From: DASPMP01 sp035248725
Lineage (GTDB): Bacteria > Gemmatimonadota > Gemmatimonadetes > Gemmatimonadales > Gemmatimonadaceae
DNA length: 64,000 nucleotides
Direction of reading: 5' to 3'
Assembly (NCBI GenBank): GCA_035248725.1
Contig: DATFHG010000050.1
Coordinates: forward strand, 1-64,000
Part shown: positions 51,160-59,330 of the stretch, in pieces
Numbering within the stretch: the first letter of the stretch is position 1
How the letters are laid out: every line of letters starts with the position of its first letter
Made by a program: the position numbers and the translations under genes
The notes under the pieces: generated by a model
Database searches by the model: none
Told to the model about the DNA's origin: nothing
What the model saw: the letters and a program-made list of their open reading frames with translations, nothing else

Positions 51160-51188
51160 GAGACGGACGGTAGGAAGCCGTCCGTCTC
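51160..51188 (-). terminator. Hairpin after the pseudokinase gene
   Basis: GAGACGGACGG (51160-51170) and CCGTCCGTCTC (51178-51188) form a perfect 11-bp stem with a 7-base loop, starting 8 bases after the pseudokinase stop codon on the minus strand. No T-run follows, so it may work as a factor-assisted terminator or protect the 3' end. The rest of the 132-base gap before the next gene shows no other feature. Confidence 0.5.
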
Positions 51189-51196
51189 ACGCCGTG

Positions 51197-53593
51197 TCAG
51201 ACGCTGTCGCGCTTGGCCGTCGTGTCGGGCCGCGGCGTGGAATCGCGGCGTGCGGCCGGCGGCGCCGGAATTCCAAAGGGCAACGGCGCGATGCGTTGCG
51301 TCGTGTCGCGCGTGGCGCTGTCCCGACGTGCGGGACGCGTCACGGGCGCGGTAAGTCCCGAACCGGGCGGACGTCGCACGGCGGTGTCAGGCGCCATCGG
51401 CGGCAACGGGAGGCCGAACGCTCCGATCGGTACCGTCGTTGTCGGCGCGCTCGCGGTGTCCGGCGCGGGACGCGTGGCCGCCTCAGTCGTTGCCGCGGCA
51501 CGTTCGGGCGTCGCTGGACGCTCGGCGGGCGTCTCGCTCACACTCGATGTCCGCTTCTTAGGTGGCGGCGTCCAGTCCGTGGCCGTCGCGGAGAGCACGC
51601 CGGTGTCCGTTTCCACCGTCGGCAGCGGCACGACCGATTCGTAGACGTTCCCGCCCGACGAGTCGACGATGCGTGTACCGGCATTCGTGGCCACTGTTGC
51701 CACCCGCGTCGCATGGCCACCGCCGCTCAGCGCGAGCGCCGTCACGCCGATGAGCAGCACGAGCGCGATGACCGCCGCCGGCACGTTCCAGCTCTTCCGC
51801 CAGTGCGGCCGGCGCGCCCACGCGACGGTCGGCGTCGAGGTCGGCGGGGGAGTCGTGGATCCACGGGTCGGCCGTACGCGACTCAGGTCGAGCGTGGGTA
51901 CGGGCGGGAGTGGCGGCGGTACGAGGGCCGCTGGAACGAGGGCCGCCGGAACGATGGCAGACGGGGGTGTCACGTCCGCGGCGCGCTCGACCTCCTCGTT
52001 CGCCTCCCACGCCGGCTCGTCCTCGTCGACGATCTCGTCCTCAACACCGGCCCACGTCGGAGTCGCGGCCGCGATGTCGTCATCGCCTTCCGGCTCGTCG
52101 TTCTGGAGCTCCTCAGGTGGCACCACTTGCGTCACTGCCGGCGGTGGCGGCACCTCGCGCTCCAGCACGCGGCCCGGCGTCGGACGGGCATCGCCGCTCG
52201 CATCCGCGCGCTGCGTCGGCAGCTCCGACGTGTTCGCGTACAGCGATGCCTCGGCCGCGATCGTCGCGCGATCCTTCTCCAGGGCCTGACGCTGGCGCGC
52301 CAGCTCGCGCTCGCACGTGCGCTTCTCGCGCTCGAGGCTCCGGCGCCCATCCGCGATCTCACGGTCATGCCGCTCCCGCTCGCGCTGCATCTGCTTGGTC
52401 TGCGCGGCGATCAGCTTCGTGTGCTCCTCGCGTTCCTTCAGCAGCTGCTTCTGTTGTTCGGCCACCTGTTTGTCGAATTGCTTCTGCTGATCGGCAACCT
52501 GCTTCTCGAATTGCTTCTGCTGGTCGGCCACCTGCTTCTCGAAGTGACGCTGCTGCTCCGCGACGCGCCGCTCGAATTCGCGCTGCTGCTCGGCGAACTC
52601 GCGTGCGTGCTGCTCGCGTTCGCGTTCGAAGTTCTTCGCCTGCTCGGACACCAGGCGTTCGTGCTCGCGCCGCGCGTCCGCAATCTCCTTCTCGTGCTGT
52701 TTTCGCTCCGCCGCGATCTGTTCGTCGTGCTGCTTGCGTTCCAGCGCGATCTGCTGCTCGTGCTCGCGGCGTTCCTTCTCGATCTGCGCTCGGTGTTCCT
52801 GCTCCTGGCGTTCGATCGCCGTTCGCGTCGCCTCGAGATGCTCCTCGGCCTGCTTGAGCGCGTCGGCCATGGCGATGCGCGCGATGTATCCCGTCGCGTC
52901 GCGCGCGCTCGTCGACGGCTGCGGATGCAACAACTGCTCGGTCTCCTGCAGCAGCGACATCGGCAGGCCGGGGCGCAGCTCCGCCAGCGGTCGTGTCTCG
53001 CGCTCCGGATCCGCCGGGCTGCGCGTGAGCATCGCGCGCGCGAGCGCCGCGATGGTCTGGCCGTCCGCTTCCGGGCCGGGAACGCCGCTGGCGGGCAGCG
53101 GTCGTACCGCGAACGCGACCCGGATGCAGTCCGTGCCCGGTTCGACGTACAGCGTATCCGGCGTGACCGCGCGATGCACCACCTTGTGCGCGCGTGCCCA
53201 CTCGAGGAGACCGTTGGTCTCGGCGAGAATGTCCGCGATGCGCGCGTAGCCGAATTCCTCGTTGCGCCGATTGAGCAGTTCCGCGAGCGTCGGTGCGTTG
53301 GTGCGCTGCAGTACGACGGCGAAGGCATCGCCCACCCAGCGGCCTTCGATCACCGGCAGCAGCGACCGGTGGCGCAGGCCCGCGAGAAGGTTCGCGTCCG
53401 CCGCCAGATGATTCAGCGCGTTGCCTGCGTCGCGCTCAGGTGCGGCACAGAGCACGATGAGGACGTCGCATCCGTCCTCGCGTCGGCGCGCCAGATAGGA
53501 ACGGACATCCTGTCGGCCGGAGAGCTCGCCGACGATGTCATAGGTGTCACTGAGCTGGTCGAGATCGGGAAGGGCCTGGGCGTGCGTCGTCAT
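51197..53593 (-). CDS. Membrane-anchored pseudokinase with eleven-residue-repeat coiled coil
   Basis: Protein of 798 residues. Residues 18-230 follow a Ser/Thr kinase fold but without its catalytic residues: no glycine loop (GELSGRQDV), no lysine in VLIVL, HRA at 140-142 instead of HRD, TPDTLYV instead of KPENVLI, and AFA at 160-162 instead of DFG. Residues about 240-470 are a long charged coiled coil built of eleven-residue units such as HEKEIADARRE and FEKQVADQQKQ. An acidic/Pro-rich linker, one membrane helix (about 603-622, NVPAAVIALVLLIGVTALAL) and a 175-residue Pro/Thr/Ala-rich periplasmic tail follow. Likely a scaffold. Start at 53593 is chosen for the GGAG 9 bases upstream; 53608 is an alternative. 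Confidence 0.82.
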   Translation of the reverse strand: MTTHAQALPDLDQLSDTYDIVGELSGRQDVRSYLARRREDGCDVLIVLCAAPERDAGNALNHLAADANLLAGLRHRSLLPVIEGRWVGDAFAVVLQRTNAPTLAELLNRRNEEFGYARIADILAETNGLLEWARAHKVVHRAVTPDTLYVEPGTDCIRVAFAVRPLPASGVPGPEADGQTIAALARAMLTRSPADPERETRPLAELRPGLPMSLLQETEQLLHPQPSTSARDATGYIARIAMADALKQAEEHLEATRTAIERQEQEHRAQIEKERREHEQQIALERKQHDEQIAAERKQHEKEIADARREHERLVSEQAKNFEREREQHAREFAEQQREFERRVAEQQRHFEKQVADQQKQFEKQVADQQKQFDKQVAEQQKQLLKEREEHTKLIAAQTKQMQRERERHDREIADGRRSLEREKRTCERELARQRQALEKDRATIAAEASLYANTSELPTQRADASGDARPTPGRVLEREVPPPPAVTQVVPPEELQNDEPEGDDDIAAATPTWAGVEDEIVDEDEPAWEANEEVERAADVTPPSAIVPAALVPAALVPPPLPPVPTLDLSRVRPTRGSTTPPPTSTPTVAWARRPHWRKSWNVPAAVIALVLLIGVTALALSGGGHATRVATVATNAGTRIVDSSGGNVYESVVPLPTVETDTGVLSATATDWTPPPKKRTSSVSETPAERPATPERAAATTEAATRPAPDTASAPTTTVPIGAFGLPLPPMAPDTAVRRPPGSGLTAPVTRPARRDSATRDTTQRIAPLPFGIPAPPAARRDSTPRPDTTAKRDSV

Positions 53594-53753
53594 CCCCAGC
53601 AACTCCATGGGCAACGGTGGTGTCCAACTGCACAGGTCGTAGTGCGTGATCTGTGCCGTCGCTCACCGGCGGACGAAGCCGCTGAATCTTTCCGACAAAC
53701 GCGTCGTACGGCCACTCAGAACGTCGTACTCAGCCTTACCAAAGGAAGGACCC

Positions 53754-53972
53754 ATGCTCGCGAATCCCACGCTCGGCGAATACGTGGCCGACACCTGCCC
53801 CCGCTGCCGCAAGATGGTGCGCGCTCGTCTCGAGCTGCGCTCGGTCCGCCTGGCCCGTACGCGGTTGGTCGTTCCGGATGTCCTGGTGGATGTGTGTCCG
53901 GCGTGCGATCACATGATTTCTGTGGCGCCCGAGGCCGTCGAGCAGCTTCGCGAGGCGGGCTGGACGAAGTAG
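53754..53972 (+). CDS. Small zinc-ribbon-like protein
   Basis: Protein of 72 residues with two CxxC pairs, CPRC (15-18) and CPAC (48-51), spaced as in a zinc ribbon, around a beta-hairpin rich in Arg and Val (RARLELRSVRLARTRLVVPDVLVDV). It begins 6 bases after an excellent ribosome-binding site (AAGGAAGGA), which makes it a convincing gene despite its size. A helical C-terminus (PEAVEQLREAGWTK) resembles that of YgiT-type zinc-finger antitoxins and uncharacterised CxxC proteins, but no toxin gene is adjacent. The stop codon overlaps the start of the inverted repeat array that follows. Confidence 0.72.
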   Translation: MLANPTLGEYVADTCPRCRKMVRARLELRSVRLARTRLVVPDVLVDVCPACDHMISVAPEAVEQLREAGWTK

Positions 53973-54081
53973 AGCGGTGGAGCGGTAGTGCTGTGGCTAC
54001 TGCTGACTACGCCACCGCTCCACGCTCCACCGCTCCACCGCTCCACCGCTCCACCGCTCTACGCTCTACGCTCTACCGCTG
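53971..54081. repeat. Inverted CCACCGCT/CTACGCT array between convergent genes
   Basis: Left arm AGAGCGGTGGAGCGGTAG (53971-53988); right arm from 54012 made of nine units of 7-8 bases, C(C/T)AC(C)GCT, ending at the facing gene. The arms are complementary and can form a long hairpin with a 23-base loop. The stop codons of both convergent genes (TAG) come from this repeat's GCGGTAG sequence. Probably serves as a two-way terminator, and shares its unit with the short repeat at 4381. Confidence 0.75.
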
Positions 54082-55320
54082 GTACCACTCCAGATGCCGG
54101 GTGGCGTAGCTCCAGAAGATGTGGGATGGAGTGCAATCGCCGTCGCCGAGTCCCACGCCCTTGCACGTCGCTGAGCGACGGAAGCCATCGAGCTTCGTGA
54201 TGCCGCGCTCGGCAGGATCCCAATCCAGACTCTCGAGGTTGAGCGCCGCCTGCGCACCGCAGACGGCGTTTTTCACGTTCTTGCCGACGTCGAAGATCAG
54301 GATCTGAGGAGCGGGATCCGAAGCACGCGCGAAGCCCACGTGCACTTCGTTACGCGTGCGGCCGATTACGACGGTGTCGGCAGCGTGGTCGCAATCGATG
54401 TCCGCCACGATCGCGGAATCCGTCACCCAGCGGACGGAGGGGTCCGCCGCGGCCAGGCGCGCGAACGCGTGGCTGGGCACCGGGCGTCGTGACGGTGTGG
54501 TGCGCGCATTCGCCGCCGTCGCGGGCGCCCTCGGAGCGCCGGCCGGCGTCACGGTTGCGAGATTGGCGCGGTCGGCCGCCCTGCCCGTCGGCTTTGGCTG
54601 CGACGCCGCGGGCGATGCCGAGGCGACCCGCGACGGCGCACCGGCGCGGCCGCTCAGTTCGGCGAGCGTCCATTTGTAGCGACCGTGGTTCGAGCTCGTG
54701 ACGGTCACCGGACCGGCGCTCTTCACCTGCTGGAGCACCACTTCGATGCTCTTCAATGAATCCGCACCTTCGTATCGGGTACGGGCATACATCGCCACCC
54801 GGCGCGCAAAGCGCTCGTTCGCGGCCGAGTCCGCAGCGCGCGGCTGATCCAGGGTGATGGTGAGCTCGCGCCGCTCGTTCTCCTTGATGTTGACGCTTCC
54901 GCCGAACTGGCGCGCGACGTCCGCCGAGAACAGGAACATGTTCCTGAGCTGGGGGAAGAATTTCACGGCCATGCCGGCGCCTCCCACGACGAGGATGAAC
55001 AGGCCGTAGAACGCCAGGCGGATGCTGCCGGTGCCCCCCACTTTTTCCGCGGATTCGCCTCGCGACACGAGATAGCGAACCTTCAGATACCAGGGCAGCG
55101 CGATGGGCCACGCGAGCGCCATCCATACGATCAAGCCGACGGGTGTCGCCAGCTGCGACGACGTGTACTTGGTGACCTTGAGCCGCAACGAGTCGGCGAC
55201 GGCCCATAGCGCGAGAATGCCCGCCATGATGTAATACGGCTCCACGGGCGAATACTCCTGCGCCATATAGACGACCAGGAGCAGCGCGATGCTGAGTGGA
55301 ATGCCGAACCGACGTCGCAT
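54073..55320 (-). CDS. Membrane protein with extracytoplasmic C-terminal domain, unknown function
   Basis: Protein of 415 residues. Four hydrophobic helices in the first 130 residues (including IPLSIALLLVVYMAQEY, YYIMAGILALWAVADSL, PVGLIVWMALAWPIALPWYL and LAFYGLFILVVGGAGMAV) precede a large soluble region. That region has a segment rich in Ala, Pro, Thr and Arg (about 255-310) and then a C-terminal domain with paired cysteines (DCDHAADTVVIG, NAVCGAQAAL, CKGVGLGDGDC). Start at 55320 is supported by GGAGG four bases upstream. The gene ends inside the repeat array. I do not recognise the family; the cysteine pairs suggest disulfides and an extracytoplasmic location. Confidence 0.68.
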   Translation of the reverse strand: MRRRFGIPLSIALLLVVYMAQEYSPVEPYYIMAGILALWAVADSLRLKVTKYTSSQLATPVGLIVWMALAWPIALPWYLKVRYLVSRGESAEKVGGTGSIRLAFYGLFILVVGGAGMAVKFFPQLRNMFLFSADVARQFGGSVNIKENERRELTITLDQPRAADSAANERFARRVAMYARTRYEGADSLKSIEVVLQQVKSAGPVTVTSSNHGRYKWTLAELSGRAGAPSRVASASPAASQPKPTGRAADRANLATVTPAGAPRAPATAANARTTPSRRPVPSHAFARLAAADPSVRWVTDSAIVADIDCDHAADTVVIGRTRNEVHVGFARASDPAPQILIFDVGKNVKNAVCGAQAALNLESLDWDPAERGITKLDGFRRSATCKGVGLGDGDCTPSHIFWSYATRHLEWYQR

Positions 55321-55394
55321 GATGCCTCCGGGGGGTGTGCCAGCGCCTGTAGGACGGCGCTGCGGCCCACTATGCAACGTTGCGCAGCGACGTG

Positions 55395-58079
55395 CTAGTC
55401 CGAGCGCATCGCAATCAACGGGTCCACCGCCAGCGCGCGCCGCATCGGCACCAGGCACGCCATGACCGTGATCACAATGAGGAGCGCGACGCCACCGGAG
55501 TAGGCGATCGCGTCGGTCTGCTGCACGCCGTACAGCATGGATCCGAGCAGCTTGACCCCTGCGCGCGCCCCAATCAGCCCGAGCACGCCACCGAGACCCG
55601 CGAGCACGAGTCCCTGGCGCATGACCGACCGCGCCACGGTGCCACGCGACGCGCCGAGCGCGATCCGGATGCCGATCTCGCGGGTGCGCTGCGCGACGGT
55701 GTACGCGAGGACGCCGTACAGCCCGATCGCGGCGAGACCGACCGCCACCATGGTGAAGACCAGCAGCAGCAGCATGGTGAAGCGGGGACGCTCGATGGTC
55801 TTCATCATCGCGTCCTCGATGTTCGTGATGCGCGAGGGCGGCAGATGCTCGTCGATGCTCGACGCGACGCCCGCCAGCCGCTGCAGTACGGACGCTTCGC
55901 TGGTGGCCTTCACGATGAACGTGGGACGGAAAAAGCTGTTGCCCGCCGTGTACAGCATCGGCTCGCTGGTTTCCGCCAGCAGGCCTTCCGTCGCCGCGTC
56001 GTGTACCACGCCGACTATCGTCATCCAGTCGCCCTTCCCGTTGTAGACGATGCGGATGCGTTTCCCGAGCGGCGATTGCCCGGCAAACTTTTTCTTCGCC
56101 AGCCCTTCGTTGATGAGCACCTGGTGCGCGGCCGCGGACGTGTCGGTGAACGTCGTGCCTTCCACGAGCCGCAGCTGGAGCATGCGGAAGTAGTTCGCAT
56201 CCACTCCGTTGAATCGGATGAAGGAGGTCGTGCCCGCCGGTGGATCCTGCTCGCCTTCCACCTGCAAGGCTCCGATCATCATCGCGGTCTGCGACGGTGC
56301 CGCGGCCGCGACGCTCATGTCCTCGATGCCGGGAAGGACGCCGACGCGCGACCGCAGCTGCGCGTAGAACGCGGCCTTCGCGGCGTCATTGTCATAACGA
56401 TCCTCGGGGAGCGTGATGTCGATCGCGTACAGGCCCTTGGCGACGAATCCGGGATCCTTGGTCTGCAGCTGCATCACGCTGCGCATCAGCAGCGCGGCCC
56501 CGATGAGGAGCATCGTGCACAGCGCCATCTCGGTGATCACGAGAAACGACCGCGCCCGGCCGTGCGCCCGCGTCGCGGACGCGGACGTCGCGCCGGATTT
56601 CAGCGTTTCGTGCGTGGAATGCCGTGCGGCCTGCACGGCGCCGATCGTCCCGAATGCAATCGCGGCAAGAATACTCAGACCGATCGTCACCAGCAGCGTC
56701 AGTCCGTCCATCCGCGCCGCCGCGAGGTCCGCGAGATTCTCCGGTCGCGCGGCGATGAGCAGGCGCAGGCCCGCCCATCCAATGGCAAGTCCTCCCAGGC
56801 AGCCCGCGAGCGACAGGAGCACGCTTTCGGTAAGCAGCTGCCGGAACAGCCGTCGCCGGCCAGCGCCCAGCGCGGCCCGGATGGCCATCTCGCGCTCGCG
56901 CGTCGATGCCCGGGCGAGCAGCAGATGGGCGACGTTGGCGCACGCGATGAGCAGCACCAGCCCGACGGCGAAGGACAGCAGGATCAGCGAGTCCTTGAAG
57001 CTGAGCATGTCCTTCGGACGGGAGAGCTTCGCCTTGTAGTTCACGGTGCGCTTGGCCGCACGCTCCACGTCCACGTAGATGCGGTCCAGCTCGCGCTGAC
57101 CCGCGTCGAGACTCACGCCCTCGCGCAGCCTCGCGATGGTAAAGGCACCGTGATCCTCCTTCGGGTAGAGGTCGAACGGCATCCACAGATCGACGTTGCC
57201 ATTCAATGTCCTCGGCAGCTCGAGCGATGCCGGCAGCACGCCGATGATCGTTTCCACCTTGCCGTTCACGCGTATCGACTTGCCGATCACGTCGGTGGCG
57301 CTGCCGTACTCGCGACGCCATGGGCCTTCACTGAGCAGCACGACTGGCGCGCGTGACTTCACCTCATCGTCGGAGAACATGCGTCCGAGGATGGGCCGCT
57401 GCCCGGCGAACGCGAGAAACGACGGCAGCACCTCACCCACGTGCGCCACGGTCGGCTTGGCCCCAGCGCGCTCGAGCGTCACGTCCGTCGTGTAATACGG
57501 CTCGATGTCGTCGAAGCTGCGCGCGTTCTCCCTCCACCCGGCGACATGCCGCTCCATCGGCGTGATCACCACCGTCATCGACCCCTTCGCGCCACCCGAG
57601 CTCGGCTCCTGGAATACCGACACCACGCGGTCGGCGTGGGGATACGGGATCGGATTCAGGATCAGGTGGTTGACCACGCTGAACATCGCCGAGTTGGCTC
57701 CGATGCCGAGCGCGAGCGTGAGCACGGCGACGGCCGTCCAGCCTTTCTGGCGCCGCAGCGTACGTCCAGCGAAGCGAAGGTCCTGCAGCAGCGCGTCGAG
57801 CACGAGTGCGCGGGTCATCTTCCGGTCTCTCCGTGTAGCAATGGTGACGCATGCGCCGCGGGCAGCAGCGATGTCGCCGAGACGTCGCGCGGTTGCTGCG
57901 CGAGCGTCGGATTCGGACATGCCGCGCGCCATGAAATCGTGGACGCGCATCTCGATGTGAAAGCGCAGCTCGTCGTCGAGGTCCTCGACGCTGCGCGGGC
58001 CGAAGAAGCGCAGGTATCGACGTCCGGTCCGCGCGCGCTCGGCGCGCGGTGGGGGAGCGTCCTGCGGGTCGAACGTCAT
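55395..58079 (-). CDS. ADOP-family ABC transporter permease with PadR partner
   Basis: Permease of 894 residues. It differs from the two other ADOP proteins here by an N-terminal cytoplasmic extension (about 1-85, RYLRFFGPRSVEDLDDELRFHIEMRVHD), a feature of ADOP proteins adjoining PadR genes. The first membrane helix is VAVLTLALGIGANSAMFSVV (near 105), followed by a MacB core, an FtsX unit with EMAIRAALGAGRRRL, a second MacB core and a last FtsX unit with EIGIRIALGASRGTV. It lacks an ATPase. The PadR gene sits 2 bases upstream, so both are made from one promoter. Substrate and ATPase partner unknown. Confidence 0.9.
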   Translation of the reverse strand: MTFDPQDAPPPRAERARTGRRYLRFFGPRSVEDLDDELRFHIEMRVHDFMARGMSESDARAATARRLGDIAAARGACVTIATRRDRKMTRALVLDALLQDLRFAGRTLRRQKGWTAVAVLTLALGIGANSAMFSVVNHLILNPIPYPHADRVVSVFQEPSSGGAKGSMTVVITPMERHVAGWRENARSFDDIEPYYTTDVTLERAGAKPTVAHVGEVLPSFLAFAGQRPILGRMFSDDEVKSRAPVVLLSEGPWRREYGSATDVIGKSIRVNGKVETIIGVLPASLELPRTLNGNVDLWMPFDLYPKEDHGAFTIARLREGVSLDAGQRELDRIYVDVERAAKRTVNYKAKLSRPKDMLSFKDSLILLSFAVGLVLLIACANVAHLLLARASTREREMAIRAALGAGRRRLFRQLLTESVLLSLAGCLGGLAIGWAGLRLLIAARPENLADLAAARMDGLTLLVTIGLSILAAIAFGTIGAVQAARHSTHETLKSGATSASATRAHGRARSFLVITEMALCTMLLIGAALLMRSVMQLQTKDPGFVAKGLYAIDITLPEDRYDNDAAKAAFYAQLRSRVGVLPGIEDMSVAAAAPSQTAMMIGALQVEGEQDPPAGTTSFIRFNGVDANYFRMLQLRLVEGTTFTDTSAAAHQVLINEGLAKKKFAGQSPLGKRIRIVYNGKGDWMTIVGVVHDAATEGLLAETSEPMLYTAGNSFFRPTFIVKATSEASVLQRLAGVASSIDEHLPPSRITNIEDAMMKTIERPRFTMLLLLVFTMVAVGLAAIGLYGVLAYTVAQRTREIGIRIALGASRGTVARSVMRQGLVLAGLGGVLGLIGARAGVKLLGSMLYGVQQTDAIAYSGGVALLIVITVMACLVPMRRALAVDPLIAMRSD

Positions 58080-58081
58080 CG

Positions 58082-58432
58082 TCAGGCCGAGGCCGCCGCC
58101 GGTGCGATCTCGAGCACGCGGGTCACGGCGCGCGCGAAGCGCGACCACGAGTCGTGCGACGTCCGCAACTGCTTCTTGCCGGCCGCGGTGAGGCGGTAGA
58201 ACTTCGCGCGCCGGTTGTTCTCGGTGATGCCCCAGTCCGCGACGATGAGACCGTTCTCCTCGAGCTTGTACAGCGCGGGATAGAGCGATCCCTCTTCCAC
58301 CTGAAGCACATCCTCGGTGCACTGCTCGATCCAGCGCGCGATGCCATAACCATGCGCCGGTCCCCACGACAGCGTCTTGAGGATCATGAGATCGAGCGTG
58401 CCTTTGAGGAAGTCGAGGGGCTGATCGGCCAT
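58082..58432 (-). CDS. PadR-family transcriptional repressor
   Basis: DNA-binding protein of 116 residues. The winged-helix N-terminus has the PadR signature DFLKGTLDLMILKTLSWGPAHGYGIARWIEQ, LQVEEGSLYPALYKLEENGLI and the wing ENNRRAKFYRLTAAGKKQL. The C-terminal helix (RTSHDSWSRFARAVTRVL) is for dimerisation. It is the first gene before the ADOP permease and probably represses both, binding the two operator-like palindromes just upstream of its start. Confidence 0.92.
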   Translation of the reverse strand: MADQPLDFLKGTLDLMILKTLSWGPAHGYGIARWIEQCTEDVLQVEEGSLYPALYKLEENGLIVADWGITENNRRAKFYRLTAAGKKQLRTSHDSWSRFARAVTRVLEIAPAAASA

Positions 58433-58444
58433 TGAGCTCTCTCA

Positions 58445-58490
58445 CTTAGGTTGTCTAGGTATCATACTTAGGCTGCCTAAGGAAAAGCAA
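58445..58490 (-). promoter_or_regulatory. PadR operon promoter with two operator palindromes
   Basis: Read on the minus strand: a -35-like TTGCTT (58485-58490), 18 bases, then a -10-like TATGAT (58461-58466). The perfect palindrome CTTAGGCTGCCTAAG (58467-58481) fills the spacer and a second, imperfect copy CTTAGGTTGTCTAGG (58445-58459, plus-strand orientation) overlaps the expected transcription start. The copies are 22 bases apart, two helical turns, and the PadR start is 12 bases further on. This is a classical auto-repression layout; PadR as the binder is inferred. Confidence 0.72.
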
Positions 58491-58550
58491 GGGTGCAATC
58501 CAGCGTGCGGTCCGCGGTTTGCGCCTGAGAGTTCCGACTCAGGAGGCATG

Positions 58551-59156
58551 ATGCAGATCACAAGAGCTCCACGCGTTTTCGGGATGGCGGTCGCGACCGC
58601 CGCGCTCGCCGCGTGCTCCAACATGGGATCGCTGGGCAGCGTGCTCGGTTCCGTGCTCGGCGGCGGCGGCGGCAACCAGGTGGACGGTACCGTCCAGTCC
58701 GTCGACACGCGGAATCAGTCGCTCGCGCTCGCGCAGTCCAACGGCCAGAACGTGTCGCTGCAGTACGACAACAACACGCGCGTGCTGTATCAGAACCGCT
58801 CGTATTCCATCACGTCGCTCGATCCGGGTGACCAGGTGAGCGCGTACATCGAGCAGCTGCAGAACGGCGGCTACTACGCCGACTCCGTTGTCGTGGTGCA
58901 GCCCGTCAATGGATCCACCACGAACACCGGGACCGCCAACGTGCAGTCGCTGCAGGGCACGGTGCGCGAAGTGAACCGGAACAACGCCCAGTTCTCGATC
59001 GATGCGGGCAACGGCACGACGCTCACCGTCACCATGCCGTACAACGCGAACGCGGCGGACGTCAACCGATTCAACAGTCTCCGCGCAGGTGACTACGTCC
59101 GCTTCTACGGCGTGTACGTCACGAACTCGCGCGTCGAGCTGCGGCAGTTCTATTAG
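58551..59156 (+). CDS. Lipoprotein with internally repeated beta domain, DUF5666-like
   Basis: Secreted lipoprotein of 201 residues with the lipobox LAAC in a signal peptide (RVFGMAVATAALAAC). After a Gly/Ser-rich segment (GSVLGGGGGNQ) there are two related beta domains of about 60 residues, beginning VDGTVQSVDTRNQSL and LQGTVREVNRNNAQF and ending with PGDQVSAYI and AGDYVRFYG, so the protein is an internal duplication. This pattern fits small beta-barrel domains such as DUF5666. ATG at 58551 is preferred to 58548 because AGGAGG (58541-58546) is then four bases away. The gene is divergent from padR. Function unknown. Confidence 0.75.
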   Translation: MQITRAPRVFGMAVATAALAACSNMGSLGSVLGSVLGGGGGNQVDGTVQSVDTRNQSLALAQSNGQNVSLQYDNNTRVLYQNRSYSITSLDPGDQVSAYIEQLQNGGYYADSVVVVQPVNGSTTNTGTANVQSLQGTVREVNRNNAQFSIDAGNGTTLTVTMPYNANAADVNRFNSLRAGDYVRFYGVYVTNSRVELRQFY

Positions 59157-59170
59157 CCGGCGGAGGGATT

Positions 59171-59198
59171 CAGGCGGACGCCCGTCGGGCTCCGCCTG
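59171..59198 (+). terminator. Hairpin after the lipoprotein gene
   Basis: CAGGCGGA (59171-59178) pairs with TCCGCCTG (59191-59198), and the inner GCCCG/CGGGC extends the stem, giving an almost continuous hairpin beginning 14 bases after the stop codon. No T-run follows. The rest of the gap to the next gene (59199-59330) shows no further feature. Confidence 0.55.
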
Positions 59199-59330
59199 CG
59201 TCCTTCGACGTCCATCAGGAGCCCGCCGCGCCGACGCGCGGACGTGAGACTCACCTTGCCCCGCTCCCGAGGGGCCAGCCAACTTGCAAACGTCGGCAGG
59301 TGCACCTCACTCACGGTCGGGGGCTCGTTG

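Noticed and set aside
53754..53972. Toxin-antitoxin system based on a YgiT-like zinc-ribbon protein
   Set aside because: No toxin gene lies on either side; the neighbours are a pseudokinase and a membrane protein.
54012..54080. CRISPR-like tandem repeats
   Set aside because: Units are 7-8 bases with no unique spacers and are complementary to a nearby left arm; a palindromic array, not CRISPR.
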